This document shows, piece after piece, positions 45,774-54,599 of a stretch of DNA of 64,000 bases. Below the pieces are notes generated by a model. That model was given only the letters and a program-made list of their open reading frames with translations. It was not told where the DNA came from and did no database searches. Every line of letters starts with the position of its first letter. Position 1 is the first letter of the stretch. Both the position numbers and the translations under genes were made by a program. Source of the stretch: Chryseobacterium sp. (GTDB lineage Bacteria; Bacteroidota; Bacteroidia; Flavobacteriales; Weeksellaceae); the NCBI GenBank assembly GCA_031277615.1, contig JAITMC010000035.1:245141-309140 (forward strand), given 5' to 3'.

Positions 45774-45809
45774 AAAAAATTACTGCTCATTTCTGAACAG
45801 CAATTTTTT
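45774..45809 (-). terminator. Terminator after the metalloprotease gene, before the rplK promoter
   Basis: AAAAAATTACTG and CAGCAATTTTTT pair with one G-U in the minus-strand transcript. It insulates rplK from the inserted genes. Confidence 0.65.
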
Positions 45810-45841
45810 GGGCTGAGTCCGGAATCAATAATTTAAGTTAA

Positions 45842-45880
45842 ATGGCTGGATGCCGGAAGAAAGGAAGCTGGAAGTTATTT
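45842..45880. repeat. GGAAGCTGGAAG intergenic repeat copy
   Basis: GATGCCGGAAGAAAGGAAGC followed by TGGAAGTTATTTCAGTCATT, closely matching the repeat copies at 4744, 14372 and 54600-54720. Confidence 0.45.
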
Positions 45881-45950
45881 CAGTCATTATCTCCTACGGT
45901 CACTATAAATTCACTTAAATCGAATGTTTAATCCAAACCTATATTATTTC

Positions 45951-47558
45951 TTATTTTTTAATAAATTTCTCGGTAACCACTTTATTTCTGGTTTTGATCT
46001 CTAATAAATACATTCCCGGCTGAAGAGACTGTACATCTATTTTTTTATCTTTTCCTGTATGGCTGATGACCCTGTTCCCGGAAGCATTGTAGATTGAAAC
46101 GGTCATAACTTCATCGTCTGTCTGGATATTAATAAAATCACCTGTAGGATTCGGATAAATCTTAAATGCATCTGAAGCTATCGGTTTTTCCTCTCCTTTC
46201 ATTCTTACTTCCGGTCTGATCACCTGGGTATCTGTTGCATTTTTAGTAACCGGCAGAGGGGTATTATCTGCGTAAACGTAGAAATAACCGTTGTCTATTT
46301 GCGTATCCGGCAGAATCAGGCAATAACCCGTTCCTTCCACTTTTATTCCGTTCCAGGATGTATCATTGGCTGATCTTACATCGGCTCCTTCAATGATGAA
46401 ATTACTTCCGCTCTTAACCACAACCCTGCTTTGAGGAGCCATGATCAGCTTACAGGTCACTTTTAAACTTGAATTATTATCAACCTTAACGTTTGAATAA
46501 TTCCTGAAGTTGATGTCCCACAGCTCGTCAGAATTAACATTCAGATAGGTATTTTTAAATGAGTTTTCTGTAAAATACTGCCTCACACTGGTTACTGAAG
46601 CAGTCTGGAACATCATAGAAACATCTTCGATACTCAGATAATCATGGTTACCTGCGGAATAGCTCATCAGATTGGAACCGCAGTCGTGATGAACCAGTCC
46701 CAGGTTGTGTCCCAGCTCATGAACCATTGCTCTGGCTCCCATATCAGAATAGTACCATTGCTTTACGGTCTCCCAGGTAGGGCTCCCCAAAGCAGGATTT
46801 CCTACGGCAAACTGTTTTCTGTGAAGAAAGCCATTATAAATATCCGGCCACAGCTGTCTGGATTTTGCATCAAACTGATAGCTAAGCGGGAATTCAGAAG
46901 CCGCCCATCCTAAAGGTGTCTGGCTGAAGTTTCCGTTTTGGTATTCGGTATAGATCTGTCCGTTATTGGGAAAGGTAATATTAATGCCCGGAGGAATGCT
47001 GGGATCATTATCATAGTAGGAATAGTAATAGGTACTTCCCGGCATTAAAATACTGTTGTTGTCATAAGGGTTATTATTGGCCGGGTTAAAACCTGTAACG
47101 AGAAAATCCCATGCAGGATCTACTTTCCAGATTTTATTCACGATTACTCTGATCCGGGTATCGGAGATCTGCTGGGTAGAGTTTTCACATCCGCTTATGG
47201 GACTTCCGAGATTGGCCAGACGGTAATTGATCATATCTACAAAACTGTTCAGGAAGGCAGTATGTTCAGGATTATTCTGTTCAAAATTACCTGTTCCGTC
47301 CGGTTTGGTAGGGAAGATAAAGTTCAGCTTCACATAGATAACGTCATCGCTTACCTGTGGAATATATCGGGGATTATCATGATAGCGATACGCGTATCCT
47401 GAAGTATTACCGCAATTCGTAGCGTTCTTCTGCAATTCACCGACAGGGTTCTTCCTGCTCAGATCTATTATACAAGCTCTGGACTGGATGTCTGTCTGTG
47501 ATTTAAAAGTAACAAATACATTGCATACGATTAGGAAAAAGAAGATTTTTTTCATCAT
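45951..47558 (-). CDS. T9SS-secreted zinc metalloprotease
   Basis: 535 residues with a signal peptide (MMKKIFFFLIVCNVFVTFKS). The metzincin motif HELGHNLGLVHHDCGSNLMS (about residues 277-296) supplies three zinc His, and SNLMSY is close to a Met-turn. Residues about 345-440 look like a right-handed beta-helix-type segment (SSLKVTCKLIMAPQSRVVVK). The final 75 residues (FKIYPNPTGDFINIQTDD to EKFIKK) are a type A T9SS sorting domain. The ATG overlaps the stop of the upstream tail-fibre-like gene by 4 bases (ATGA), so the two are translationally coupled. Confidence 0.88.
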   Translation of the reverse strand: MMKKIFFFLIVCNVFVTFKSQTDIQSRACIIDLSRKNPVGELQKNATNCGNTSGYAYRYHDNPRYIPQVSDDVIYVKLNFIFPTKPDGTGNFEQNNPEHTAFLNSFVDMINYRLANLGSPISGCENSTQQISDTRIRVIVNKIWKVDPAWDFLVTGFNPANNNPYDNNSILMPGSTYYYSYYDNDPSIPPGINITFPNNGQIYTEYQNGNFSQTPLGWAASEFPLSYQFDAKSRQLWPDIYNGFLHRKQFAVGNPALGSPTWETVKQWYYSDMGARAMVHELGHNLGLVHHDCGSNLMSYSAGNHDYLSIEDVSMMFQTASVTSVRQYFTENSFKNTYLNVNSDELWDINFRNYSNVKVDNNSSLKVTCKLIMAPQSRVVVKSGSNFIIEGADVRSANDTSWNGIKVEGTGYCLILPDTQIDNGYFYVYADNTPLPVTKNATDTQVIRPEVRMKGEEKPIASDAFKIYPNPTGDFINIQTDDEVMTVSIYNASGNRVISHTGKDKKIDVQSLQPGMYLLEIKTRNKVVTEKFIKK

Positions 47559-48304
47559 TTATTTTTTTCTAATTGCTGTATCTTCTTGTCCTGCTGATCA
47601 AGTTTTTCATTCAAATCAATCAGATGCAATGTCAATTCTTCTATTTTTTTAAGTAAAAGGACATTCATTTCCTTTAATTCCACTCCGTTTTTTACGACTT
47701 CATCGGCAGAAGGAACTTCAGGCAGGTGCTTGTTTAGAGAGATAAACTTCTTCACTTCAGGTAAAGGCAGCAGCTTATAATCGTCACTGAAAACATAATC
47801 TGCCCAGCCATGAGCACTGGCGATTTCTACTTTCACTTTTTCAGTTTTGATTCCATCCTTTACAAAAAGCCTGTAATTACCGCAGTCTGAACAGGAAGAC
47901 AGAGCAGAATTGTATGCATTCATTCCCATCAGGATTCTTCCGTTTTCTCTTGCAGAAAAAATAGGATACTGCCAGTTGGCGGTAGAAATGGTTAAAAGCC
48001 CTACATCATTGGTCTGAGGATGGGTACTTTTAATCCATACTACATCTGTTCCGCTGTTCTTGCTTAACGTGTTATCAATAATGTCGATCCCATCTCCATC
48101 CACTGTATTGATGTTGAAGAACATTCTGCCGTCAGCAATTCTGAAGCGTTCGGCATTATTGGTTTTGAAGACGATATCTTTATTATCCGTCGTTCCGATA
48201 AAGTTAGTGGCGGGGTCTGTACCGGCATTACCTGCCAATGACCAACTCTGTGCTTTATTAAAAGCCATACATGACAAGAATGTCAGAAGAAAAATTTTTT
48301 TCAT
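47555..48304 (-). CDS. Secreted tail-fibre-like protein with C-terminal coiled coil
   Basis: 249 residues. Signal peptide MKKIFLLTFLSCMAFNKAQS, then WSLAGNAGTDPATNFIGTTD and NKDIVFKTNNAERFRI, a repeat type found in Bacteroidota fibre proteins. The C-terminal part (GWADYVF, LPEVKKFISLNKHLPEVPSA, VVKNGVELKEMNVLLLKKIE) is the conserved endosialidase-chaperone-like module, ending in a coiled coil (LIDLNEKLDQQDKKIQQLEK). Such modules trimerise fibre proteins. Coupled to the metalloprotease gene. Confidence 0.78.
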   Translation of the reverse strand: MKKIFLLTFLSCMAFNKAQSWSLAGNAGTDPATNFIGTTDNKDIVFKTNNAERFRIADGRMFFNINTVDGDGIDIIDNTLSKNSGTDVVWIKSTHPQTNDVGLLTISTANWQYPIFSARENGRILMGMNAYNSALSSCSDCGNYRLFVKDGIKTEKVKVEIASAHGWADYVFSDDYKLLPLPEVKKFISLNKHLPEVPSADEVVKNGVELKEMNVLLLKKIEELTLHLIDLNEKLDQQDKKIQQLEKNK

Positions 48305-48475
48305 GTTATTAATTTTAAGTTTAAAGGTTTCAGTTTTATACTAGTAAATTTAAATAATATTTCTTTACATAGAGATATAGCGAAACAATTTTAATTAAAT
48401 TTAATCTTGTATTGAATTTTTCCAACCATAGCCATTAAATTTTGTCAGACCTGTTCATGACTTCATACGGCAACA

Positions 48476-48506
48476 AAAAAGACCATTTATTACAAATGAT
48501 CTTTTT
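48476..48506 (-). terminator. Terminator of the glycosyltransferase gene
   Basis: AAAAAGACCATTT and AAATGATCTTTTT form a 13-bp stem (one G-U in the minus transcript) around ATTAC. Confidence 0.75.
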
Positions 48507-48527
48507 ATTTTATCTGATGGGTTCAGT

Positions 48528-49769
48528 TTAAACTGTACCTTCATTTTTAGGTTTGAGGTATTTCAGAAATAAAAATAAAGCGATTACAGATGTTTCTATC
48601 CATTCAAAATCGAGTTTAAACCGGATATTGGCCGCATGTCCTATGAGATAGGGAAATGTAAATCCCGCAAACAACACGCAAAGAAACAGGAAAAACGGTT
48701 TATTCTTTCTGAAAAAATAACCCAGACTTATCAATAATAGTATATTGATTCCCAAAACATACAGTTTTCTCCCGACAAGAACGGATAAGCCGTTATTATC
48801 AAAATACCTTTTAGGAACAAACCATAAGCTGATGAAATTATTCAGTCCCTTTTTAAAGGGGGCCATTGTATCTTTCTCCACGATTTTTGAAACCTCTTCT
48901 TCAAAAATAAGTTCATCATCAAATTCATTATTCACCGCAATTCTGGCTTCTACCTCTTTTTCTTCCTTTTCCGTCATAAACTGATTTCCCGGTAAAATCT
49001 GATAGGCTGAGCCGTATCCTAAAAACACATTCTGCCACACAGGAGATTTACTGATAATCACTTTATCAAAAGTAAGATAGTTCCGGATTACCCAGGGAGC
49101 ATAAAGAATGGCAGCAAGCCCTCCTACCGCAAGAATATGTTTTACAGAGATCTTTTTATAGAACACCAAAAGCAGGATCATCACAACCATTATAGGTACA
49201 GCAACTACCTGCGTTAAAGCAACAAGCGCTGTCATTACTGCAAAAGCAGTCAGTTTCCCGGCCGTTGCCAGAGAGGTCCACAAAAGTGAATAGAGATAAA
49301 ACCAGATGGCAAGAAACAGGATAAAAATATTGGTAGCCTCCAGAACATTGGAATAATAAAAGTAAGCCGGAGAAAAAATAAAGAAATAAGCTGACAAAAA
49401 TCCGGCTTTCTGCAATTGAAAATTCCCCAATATTTTAATAATGATCACAGGAATGATAAAATAAAACAGATGCTGAATAATGACGATCCATTTCACTGCA
49501 GCCACAGCTCCGAAAGCCTTAATGAAAAAAGTTAAGAATAAAGGATAAACAGGAAGCTTATAGGCAGAACTTCCAAATTTTGACTGCATAGAGTATACTC
49601 CATCCCTGGCCAGATTCTCAGCGATGGCCCAGTCTTCAAAAAAGTCAACATTGAAGTGCTGATACACCGAGAAAATAATTTTCAGGGAGAGTATAAGCAG
49701 ATTAAGAATGAGAAAAGTTTTCCAGTTAAGGAAAAAATCCACCCATCGTGTTTTTGAGAAATCAGGCAT
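48528..49769 (-). CDS. Membrane glycosyltransferase-like protein (GT39/ArnT type)
   Basis: 413 residues with about ten membrane segments. The first periplasmic loop reads FFEDWAIAENLARDGVYS, with acidic residues and the ArnT/PMT-like layout, and KLPVYPLFLTFFIKAFG follows, typical of the GT39/GT83 superfamily that uses polyprenyl-phosphate sugars. The acceptor is unknown; surface lipids or proteins are both possible. Its position among secreted-protein genes suggests, but does not show, a role in decorating them. A TATTTTTG box lies about 20 bases upstream. Confidence 0.72.
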   Translation of the reverse strand: MPDFSKTRWVDFFLNWKTFLILNLLILSLKIIFSVYQHFNVDFFEDWAIAENLARDGVYSMQSKFGSSAYKLPVYPLFLTFFIKAFGAVAAVKWIVIIQHLFYFIIPVIIIKILGNFQLQKAGFLSAYFFIFSPAYFYYSNVLEATNIFILFLAIWFYLYSLLWTSLATAGKLTAFAVMTALVALTQVVAVPIMVVMILLLVFYKKISVKHILAVGGLAAILYAPWVIRNYLTFDKVIISKSPVWQNVFLGYGSAYQILPGNQFMTEKEEKEVEARIAVNNEFDDELIFEEEVSKIVEKDTMAPFKKGLNNFISLWFVPKRYFDNNGLSVLVGRKLYVLGINILLLISLGYFFRKNKPFFLFLCVLFAGFTFPYLIGHAANIRFKLDFEWIETSVIALFLFLKYLKPKNEGTV

Positions 49770-49788
49770 AGGTAAGTTTTCTAAAGCA

Positions 49789-49796
49789 CAAAAATA
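49789..49796 (-). promoter_or_regulatory. Candidate -7 box of the glycosyltransferase gene
   Basis: TATTTTTG on the minus strand, 20 bases before the ATG. No paired -33 TTG. Confidence 0.35.
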
Positions 49797-49867
49797 AAGA
49801 AAGCAAAAGAGAAACAGAGCATCCGGACTTTTTTAAAACATTTATTTTAGCAAAACGCATTTTAAAC

Positions 49868-49895
49868 AAAAAAGCCATACCTGATGATATGACTT
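49868..49895 (-). terminator. Terminator of the three-gene GIN operon
   Basis: AAGCCATA and TATGACTT pair (one G-U in the minus transcript) with an A-rich tract to the left. Confidence 0.6.
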
Positions 49896-49918
49896 GATTG
49901 ATATGGAATTTTTTTTTA

Positions 49919-50587
49919 CTAGAAGCCTGACGGTTTACTGATCGTCATTGAAGATCCATCCGAACCGCCCAGATCGGCGTTTACATCAGGAATATTCTGT
50001 TTTGTAATGAGCCTTTTATAAGCCATTAAATAAAGGTCTACCGTAAAATTATCATACGTTCGGGAAGGAGGGTTGGTAACGGCAATAATTCTGCTGTCTG
50101 TAAACCGGGCTTTGATATGCCAGGTTCCGTTTTTTTTGAAAGCAGCCACATCGGGCGATCCCTGCTTATTATCATTAATCCCGTTATTCCCGAAATCCAG
50201 CATCACGTTCGTAGAATTGTCATTCAGCTTGAATGAATAGTTGTGAAGCACTACCAGAAAATTATTGGCATCTATTTTAGTATCATAATCCGTAATTCCG
50301 TTTCCGGATACACCGGTAAGGGTAAGTTTAATATAGTTGAACAATCCACTGCTTTCCAACTTCGGATCATAAAGCTGAAGTCCGTTCTCGGAGGTTGCCA
50401 GAAAGCTTCCTCCCGTCATGGTAGGCTCTCCCGGATTTCTCAGATACAAAGAATTGGTATAGCTTTTCCCGTTGACGTCAAGGGTTTCCACAGGTTGATC
50501 TGTTTTGATTCCTACTTTACCGGTCTGGGCCTTCATGCCTATTCCCAGAATCATTATTATTGTAATATAAATTTTTCTTTTCATCAT
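49919..50587 (-). CDS. Secreted GIN-motif protein, tandem paralogue 3
   Basis: 222 residues. Signal peptide (MMKRKIYITIIMILGIGMKA) followed by VGIKTDQPVETLDVNGKSYT, then a beta-rich domain (LKLTLTGVSGNGITDYDTKI, FLVVLHNYSF, WHIKARFTDSR, FTVDLYLMAYKRL). The same order of motifs is found in the two upstream neighbours, so the three are tandem paralogues. No T9SS tail. Starts 3 bases after the middle gene. Function unknown; probably a periplasmic or surface structural protein. Confidence 0.72.
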   Translation of the reverse strand: MMKRKIYITIIMILGIGMKAQTGKVGIKTDQPVETLDVNGKSYTNSLYLRNPGEPTMTGGSFLATSENGLQLYDPKLESSGLFNYIKLTLTGVSGNGITDYDTKIDANNFLVVLHNYSFKLNDNSTNVMLDFGNNGINDNKQGSPDVAAFKKNGTWHIKARFTDSRIIAVTNPPSRTYDNFTVDLYLMAYKRLITKQNIPDVNADLGGSDGSSMTISKPSGF

Positions 50588-50590
50588 TTT

Positions 50591-51238
50591 TTATTGAAGC
50601 CCAAGAGGCGTGTTAGCAGATACTCCCGAATATGCAGGGGAAGCAGAAGAAGAAACTGAACCATTGAAGGTTCCCCAGTCTTTAACCAGTGATTTTTCAA
50701 AAACATTCAGCGTAAAGGTCCATGTTCCGTTTACAGAAGAAACGGTACCCGCTCCTTTAAAGCTTAGATTAACGGCATGGTAAGTTTTACCGTTTTTAGA
50801 CAGTTTAGTCACCTCCGTTGAGTAAGCTCCATAAGACTTAGGGTTTGTACTGGTATTGGCCGCTGATACCGCACCGGTAAAAACAGCTCCTGTGATGGCC
50901 AGAACATATTTATCCGCATCCAATCCGGTATTCAGATTAACCACTTCATCCTGTTTTACATTTTTTAAAACCACTGTATACATATTGACCGGTGCTACAT
51001 TACGGAGGGAAATATCCAGCATTTTCACTTTTCCTACCGGAGAAGAGTCTTTGGAACGGGTAAGAAGCAGATAGCTTCCTTTTGCAGGAGTATTTTCCGT
51101 ATCTACCAGATAGGATTCAATCAGGGTATCCCCTTCCACATCGAGTGTTCCTTTAGGATTAGCAGTATTGATTCCGATCTGGGCTTTCATTCCCAATGAG
51201 GCAAGGCCCATCCCAAATAATAAAATATATTTTTTCAT
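50591..51238 (-). CDS. Secreted GIN-motif protein, tandem paralogue 2
   Basis: 215 residues. Signal peptide MKKYILLFGMGLASLGMKAQ, IGINTANPKGTLDVEG, then the beta domain with NLNTGLDADKYVLAITGAVF, VNLSFKGAG and WTFTLNVFEKSLVKDW. The DADKYVLAITG segment corresponds to KIDANNFLVVLHN and KINSQKFLVVISS in its neighbours. Nine bases separate it from the first gene, so the three form an operon. No enzyme motif is visible. Confidence 0.72.
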   Translation of the reverse strand: MKKYILLFGMGLASLGMKAQIGINTANPKGTLDVEGDTLIESYLVDTENTPAKGSYLLLTRSKDSSPVGKVKMLDISLRNVAPVNMYTVVLKNVKQDEVVNLNTGLDADKYVLAITGAVFTGAVSAANTSTNPKSYGAYSTEVTKLSKNGKTYHAVNLSFKGAGTVSSVNGTWTFTLNVFEKSLVKDWGTFNGSVSSSASPAYSGVSANTPLGLQ

Positions 51239-51247
51239 AATTGCAGT

Positions 51248-51862
51248 TTATTGAATTAAAGGAGCCGCCGCTGCACCTGTGGAAGTAGCTTTAAGATCCT
51301 GAGTTGAGTTGATATCTTTCGCGTAAGACCTGTCAAAGACTAATAAGTTAAGTGTCCATTCGCCGGTAGGTAATGATGCGGCAGGAGAAAAACCCTGATA
51401 ATCGGCTTTAAGCTTCCATGTTCCGCCTGAAGAATAGGCAAAGATCTGTGGAACCGGAGTTACCCAGTCCGTTCCGGATCTTACCGGTTGGGTAAAGCCA
51501 AAAGAAGAGATCACCACCAGAAACTTCTGGGAATTGATTTTAGTATCAAACTGGTTTACCCAGTCTTTATCCGACGGGTCGCAGGCAATTTTAAACTGAA
51601 TAAGGTTGATAGGAGCCGGTGAATTGGGTACAAAGGAATCATTGTAAGCCGTAATCTTATTTTCAGGGGCCGGAGATTTGATAATAAAAGTATAGTTCTC
51701 ATCAGCACCAAGTTTTTCTAACGGCTTTTTGAAAACAATTCCTGATGTTTTCATCGTTCCGTTTACAGTAAGTTCTTTTTCCAGGGTGGCTGTGTTGATT
51801 CCAACCTGAGCGTTCATGAGCGCGGCACCTGTAACAAGTGCCATCGAAATAATCTTCGTCAT
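51248..51862 (-). CDS. Secreted GIN-motif protein, tandem paralogue 1
   Basis: 204 residues. Signal peptide MTKIISMALVTGAALMNAQ, then VGINTATLEKELTVNGTMKT, followed by NLIQFKIACDPSDKDWVNQF, QKFLVVISSFGF, WKLKADYQGFS and WTLNLLVFDRSYAKDI. The parallel order of these elements with the next two genes shows a common origin. It is the first gene of the operon; no classical promoter box is obvious in the 350-base gap above it. Confidence 0.72.
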   Translation of the reverse strand: MTKIISMALVTGAALMNAQVGINTATLEKELTVNGTMKTSGIVFKKPLEKLGADENYTFIIKSPAPENKITAYNDSFVPNSPAPINLIQFKIACDPSDKDWVNQFDTKINSQKFLVVISSFGFTQPVRSGTDWVTPVPQIFAYSSGGTWKLKADYQGFSPAASLPTGEWTLNLLVFDRSYAKDINSTQDLKATSTGAAAAPLIQ

Positions 51863-52120
51863 TAGAGTAGTGTTTATTGGTTCCTAGTGTCTAAATTCCC
51901 TATGTTTTATACTGAACAGATTGACAGGCACAGCAGAACAGTACATCTGCCAGGCATAGTATTCAATTGAAAACATTAAAATTTATGGATTAGTTACGCA
52001 TTACCTTGCAAGAAGCATGCCACGTGAAAATAAATCAAAAAATAATTGTTTATTACAATTAAAATAAACTAAATAATCTTAAAATAATAAAAACAATCCT
52101 AAAAACAAGTCATTAAAATA

Positions 52121-52161
52121 AATAATCCCTAATAAGAACAGAATTCTTTTCAGGGATTATT
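52121..52161. terminator. Second hairpin after nusG
   Basis: AATAATCCCT and AGGGATTATT are perfect 10-base arms around 21 bases. Possibly a back-up terminator; orientation uncertain. Confidence 0.45.
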
Positions 52162-52167
52162 AAAAAT

Positions 52168-52198
52168 AAAAAAAGACTGCTTGTTTAGCAGTCTTTTT
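52168..52198 (-). terminator. Terminator after nusG
   Basis: AAAAAGACTGC / GCAGTCTTTTT perfect stem with loop TTGTTTA, 19 bases beyond the nusG stop. It ends the tuf-distal secE-nusG transcript before the inserted genes. Confidence 0.88.
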
Positions 52199-52216
52199 AA
52201 TTTATAGTAATATGTA

Positions 52217-52759
52217 TTATACTTTTTCAACTTGCATATAGCTCAGTTCCATTGGGGTCTTTCTACCGAAGATCAGTACAGAAACTTCAATTTTCTTCTT
52301 GTCTTCCAAGATTTTCTCAACAGTACCGTTGAATCCGTTGAAAGGTCCGTCAATAACCTTCACGTTTTCTCCTACTACATATGGAATTTCAACATCGCTG
52401 GCAAATTCCGAAAGTTCATCCATTCTTCCCAGCATTCTGTTCACTTCTGATTTTCTCATCGGAACAGGATCTCCCCCTTTCGTTAAGCTAAGGAAAGAAA
52501 TAACGCCTGGAATGTTTTTGATAACGTGAGGAATCTCTCCCATCAGATCAGCTTCGATCATCAGGTACCCAGGATAGTAAGGTCTTTCTTTAGGAACTTT
52601 TTTACCGTTTCTGATCTGAATAACCTTTTCCATAGGAATAACCACTTGAGTAACGTACTGCTCAAACCCTAAACGTTTGATTTCTGTCTCAATATAGTTT
52701 TTCACTTTATTTTCCTGTCCGCTGATTGCTTTCAGCACATACCATTTCAATTCGCTCAT
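52217..52759 (-). CDS. nusG: Transcription termination/antitermination factor NusG
   Basis: 180 residues. The NGN domain (WYVLKAISGQENKVKNYIET, PYYPGYLMIEADL) binds RNA polymerase; the C-terminal KOW domain (GENVKVIDGPFNGFNGTVEK) contacts Rho or ribosomal protein S10. It follows secE by 20 bases. Normally rplK would come next within about 100 bases; here a terminator and about 6.4 kb of other genes intervene. Confidence 0.97.
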   Translation of the reverse strand: MSELKWYVLKAISGQENKVKNYIETEIKRLGFEQYVTQVVIPMEKVIQIRNGKKVPKERPYYPGYLMIEADLMGEIPHVIKNIPGVISFLSLTKGGDPVPMRKSEVNRMLGRMDELSEFASDVEIPYVVGENVKVIDGPFNGFNGTVEKILEDKKKIEVSVLIFGRKTPMELSYMQVEKV

Positions 52760-52779
52760 TATGGGAAAATACTTTTGTT

Positions 52780-52986
52780 TTAGTTGAACACGTTAATTAG
52801 CATTCCAATTATGTTGCTGATTGCTTTAGAAAACAATTCATCAACTCCAAAGGTAAACAATGACAAAATCACTGTAGCAATCGTTACTACAATTGTAGAA
52901 GACTGAAGATCAGCCCACTTCGGCCATTCAACTTTATGTCTGAATTCGTTATAAGAACCTTTTAAAAAATCGACAAATGAACTCAT
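52780..52986 (-). CDS. secE: Preprotein translocase subunit SecE
   Basis: 68 residues with the short single-span form of SecE: an amphipathic cytoplasmic helix (GSYNEFRHKVEWPKWADLQS) and one C-terminal membrane segment (STIVVTIATVILSLFTFG). It is the essential partner of SecY. Located between tRNA-Trp and nusG as in most bacteria. Confidence 0.95.
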   Translation of the reverse strand: MSSFVDFLKGSYNEFRHKVEWPKWADLQSSTIVVTIATVILSLFTFGVDELFSKAISNIIGMLINVFN

Positions 52987-52998
52987 AATTTATATTTG

Positions 52999-53069
52999 CA
53001 CGGGCACAAGGATTCGAACCCTGATCAACGGTTTTGGAGACCGGTATCCTACCATTGGACGATGCCCGT
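52999..53069 (-). tRNA. tRNA-Trp (CCA)
   Basis: A 71-base cloverleaf on the minus strand. Acceptor arms ACGGGCA / TGCCCGT, anticodon loop CTCCAAA within CCGGTCTCCAAAACCG, and T-loop GGTTCGAATCC. The 3' CCA is not encoded. It lies in the conserved tuf-trnW-secE order. Confidence 0.96.
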
Positions 53070-53074
53070 AGATT

Positions 53075-53112
53075 AAAAAGCTCCGTAAAGAAGTCCCTTA
53101 CGGAAGCTTTTT
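53075..53112 (-). terminator. Terminator between tuf and tRNA-Trp
   Basis: AAAAAGCTCCGTAA pairs with TTACGGAAGCTTTTT (one bulged A) around a 9-base loop. Confidence 0.85.
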
Positions 53113-53127
53113 ATATTGTTAAGATAA

Positions 53128-54315
53128 TTACTCGATGATTTCAGTAACCTGACCTGCACCAACTGTTCTACCTCCTTCTCTGATCGCGAATCTAAGACCC
53201 TCGTTAAGAGCGATTGGCTGAAGCAATTCTACAGTGATCGTTAAGTTATCACCAGGCATTACCATTTCTACACCTTCTGGTAAGAAGATCTCACCTGTAA
53301 CGTCAGTAGTTCTTACGTAGAACTGAGGACGGTATTTGTTGTGGAATGGAGTGTGACGTCCACCTTCTTCTTTAGAAAGGATATAAACCTCAGCTTTGAA
53401 TTTTTTGTGTGGCTTCACTGAATCTTTCTTAGCGATAACCATCCCTCTCTTGATGTCAGTTTTTTCAATACCTCTCAATAGTAGACCTACGTTATCACCA
53501 GCTTCACCTCTGTCTAGGATTTTTCTGAACATCTCAACCCCTGTAATTGTAGAAGTTAATTTTTCATCACCCATACCAACGATATCAACAGGATCACCAG
53601 TGTTGATTACACCAGCCTCGATTCTACCAGTTGCTACAGTACCTCTACCTGTAATAGAGAATACGTCTTCAATTGGCATCAAGAATGGCTTATCCTGATC
53701 TCTTACAGGCTGCTCGATCCAAGTATCAACTGCTTCCATTAATTCTTCAACAGTTTTTACCCACTTCTCATCTCCGTTAAGAGCACCAAGAGCAGATCCC
53801 TGGATTACTGGAGAGTTATCTCCGTCATATTCGTAAGTAGATAATAAATCTCTAAGTTCAAGTTCAACAAGCTCTAAAAGCTCAGCATCATCCACCATAT
53901 CCACTTTGTTCATGAAAACAACGATTCTTGGTACGTTTACCTGACGGCAAAGAAGGATGTGCTCTCTAGTTTGAGGCATTGGTCCATCAGTTGCAGCACA
54001 TACTAAGATCGCTCCATCCATCTGAGCAGCACCAGTTACCATGTTCTTAACATAGTCGGCGTGACCTGGACAGTCAACGTGTGCGTAGTGTCTGTTTTCA
54101 GTTTCGTACTCGATGTGAGCTGTATTAATAGTGATACCTCTTTCTTTTTCTTCTGGAGCAGAGTCAATAGCGGAGAAGTCTTTTTTCTCAGCAAGACCTT
54201 TGTTAGCTAATACACTACTGATAGCTGCAGTAAGCGTAGTTTTACCATGGTCAACGTGACCAATAGTACCAATGTTCAAGTGTGGTTTGTTACGATTAAA
54301 CGTTTCCTTTGCCAT
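53128..54315 (-). CDS. tuf: Elongation factor Tu
   Basis: 395 residues. GTP-binding motifs are [13 protein letters not shown] (residues 18-30), [11 protein letters not shown] and NKVDMVDD, with the effector segment [13 protein letters not shown]. Domains 2 and 3 are complete ([27 protein letters not shown]). Delivers aminoacyl-tRNA to the ribosome. First gene of the cluster in this window, with its own upstream promoter region. Confidence 0.98.
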   Translation of the reverse strand: MAKETFNRNKPHLNIGTIGHVDHGKTTLTAAISSVLANKGLAEKKDFSAIDSAPEEKERGITINTAHIEYETENRHYAHVDCPGHADYVKNMVTGAAQMDGAILVCAATDGPMPQTREHILLCRQVNVPRIVVFMNKVDMVDDAELLELVELELRDLLSTYEYDGDNSPVIQGSALGALNGDEKWVKTVEELMEAVDTWIEQPVRDQDKPFLMPIEDVFSITGRGTVATGRIEAGVINTGDPVDIVGMGDEKLTSTITGVEMFRKILDRGEAGDNVGLLLRGIEKTDIKRGMVIAKKDSVKPHKKFKAEVYILSKEEGGRHTPFHNKYRPQFYVRTTDVTGEIFLPEGVEMVMPGDNLTITVELLQPIALNEGLRFAIREGGRTVGAGQVTEIIE

Positions 54316-54358
54316 GATTTAAAATTATTTATTTATTGTTTTTCAAATTTTCGGTGTG

Positions 54359-54366
54359 CAAATATA
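54359..54366 (-). promoter_or_regulatory. Candidate -7 box of tuf
   Basis: TATATTTG on the minus strand, 44 bases before the tuf ATG. The nearest TTG (54385-54383) is at 16 bases, slightly short. A second candidate box (TAAATTTG, 54469-54462) lies further upstream. Confidence 0.45.
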
Positions 54367-54599
54367 ATGAATTTTTAAATACCAAAACCTTTTTAGTAAA
54401 AAAAGTTTCAATATTCAGATCCAATGAAGCACAAACCTTATATTTCAATGTATTGAGACTGCAAATTTACACAATTTTTCCCGATTGAAAAAACTTTGTG
54501 AAAGCTTTTATGAAAAAGCCTGAAATACAGAATATTCCAGGCCACAATTAATATAATATCGTCCGAATTTGGGATTAAGAATCCCCTGTTCAGACAGGT

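Larger units (their letters stand above)
51863..52216. other. AT-rich gap between nusG and the inserted genes
   Basis: 354 bases with no gene. It contains two hairpins near the nusG end (52121-52161 and 52168-52198). The remainder is AT-rich and unexplained. Confidence 0.5.
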
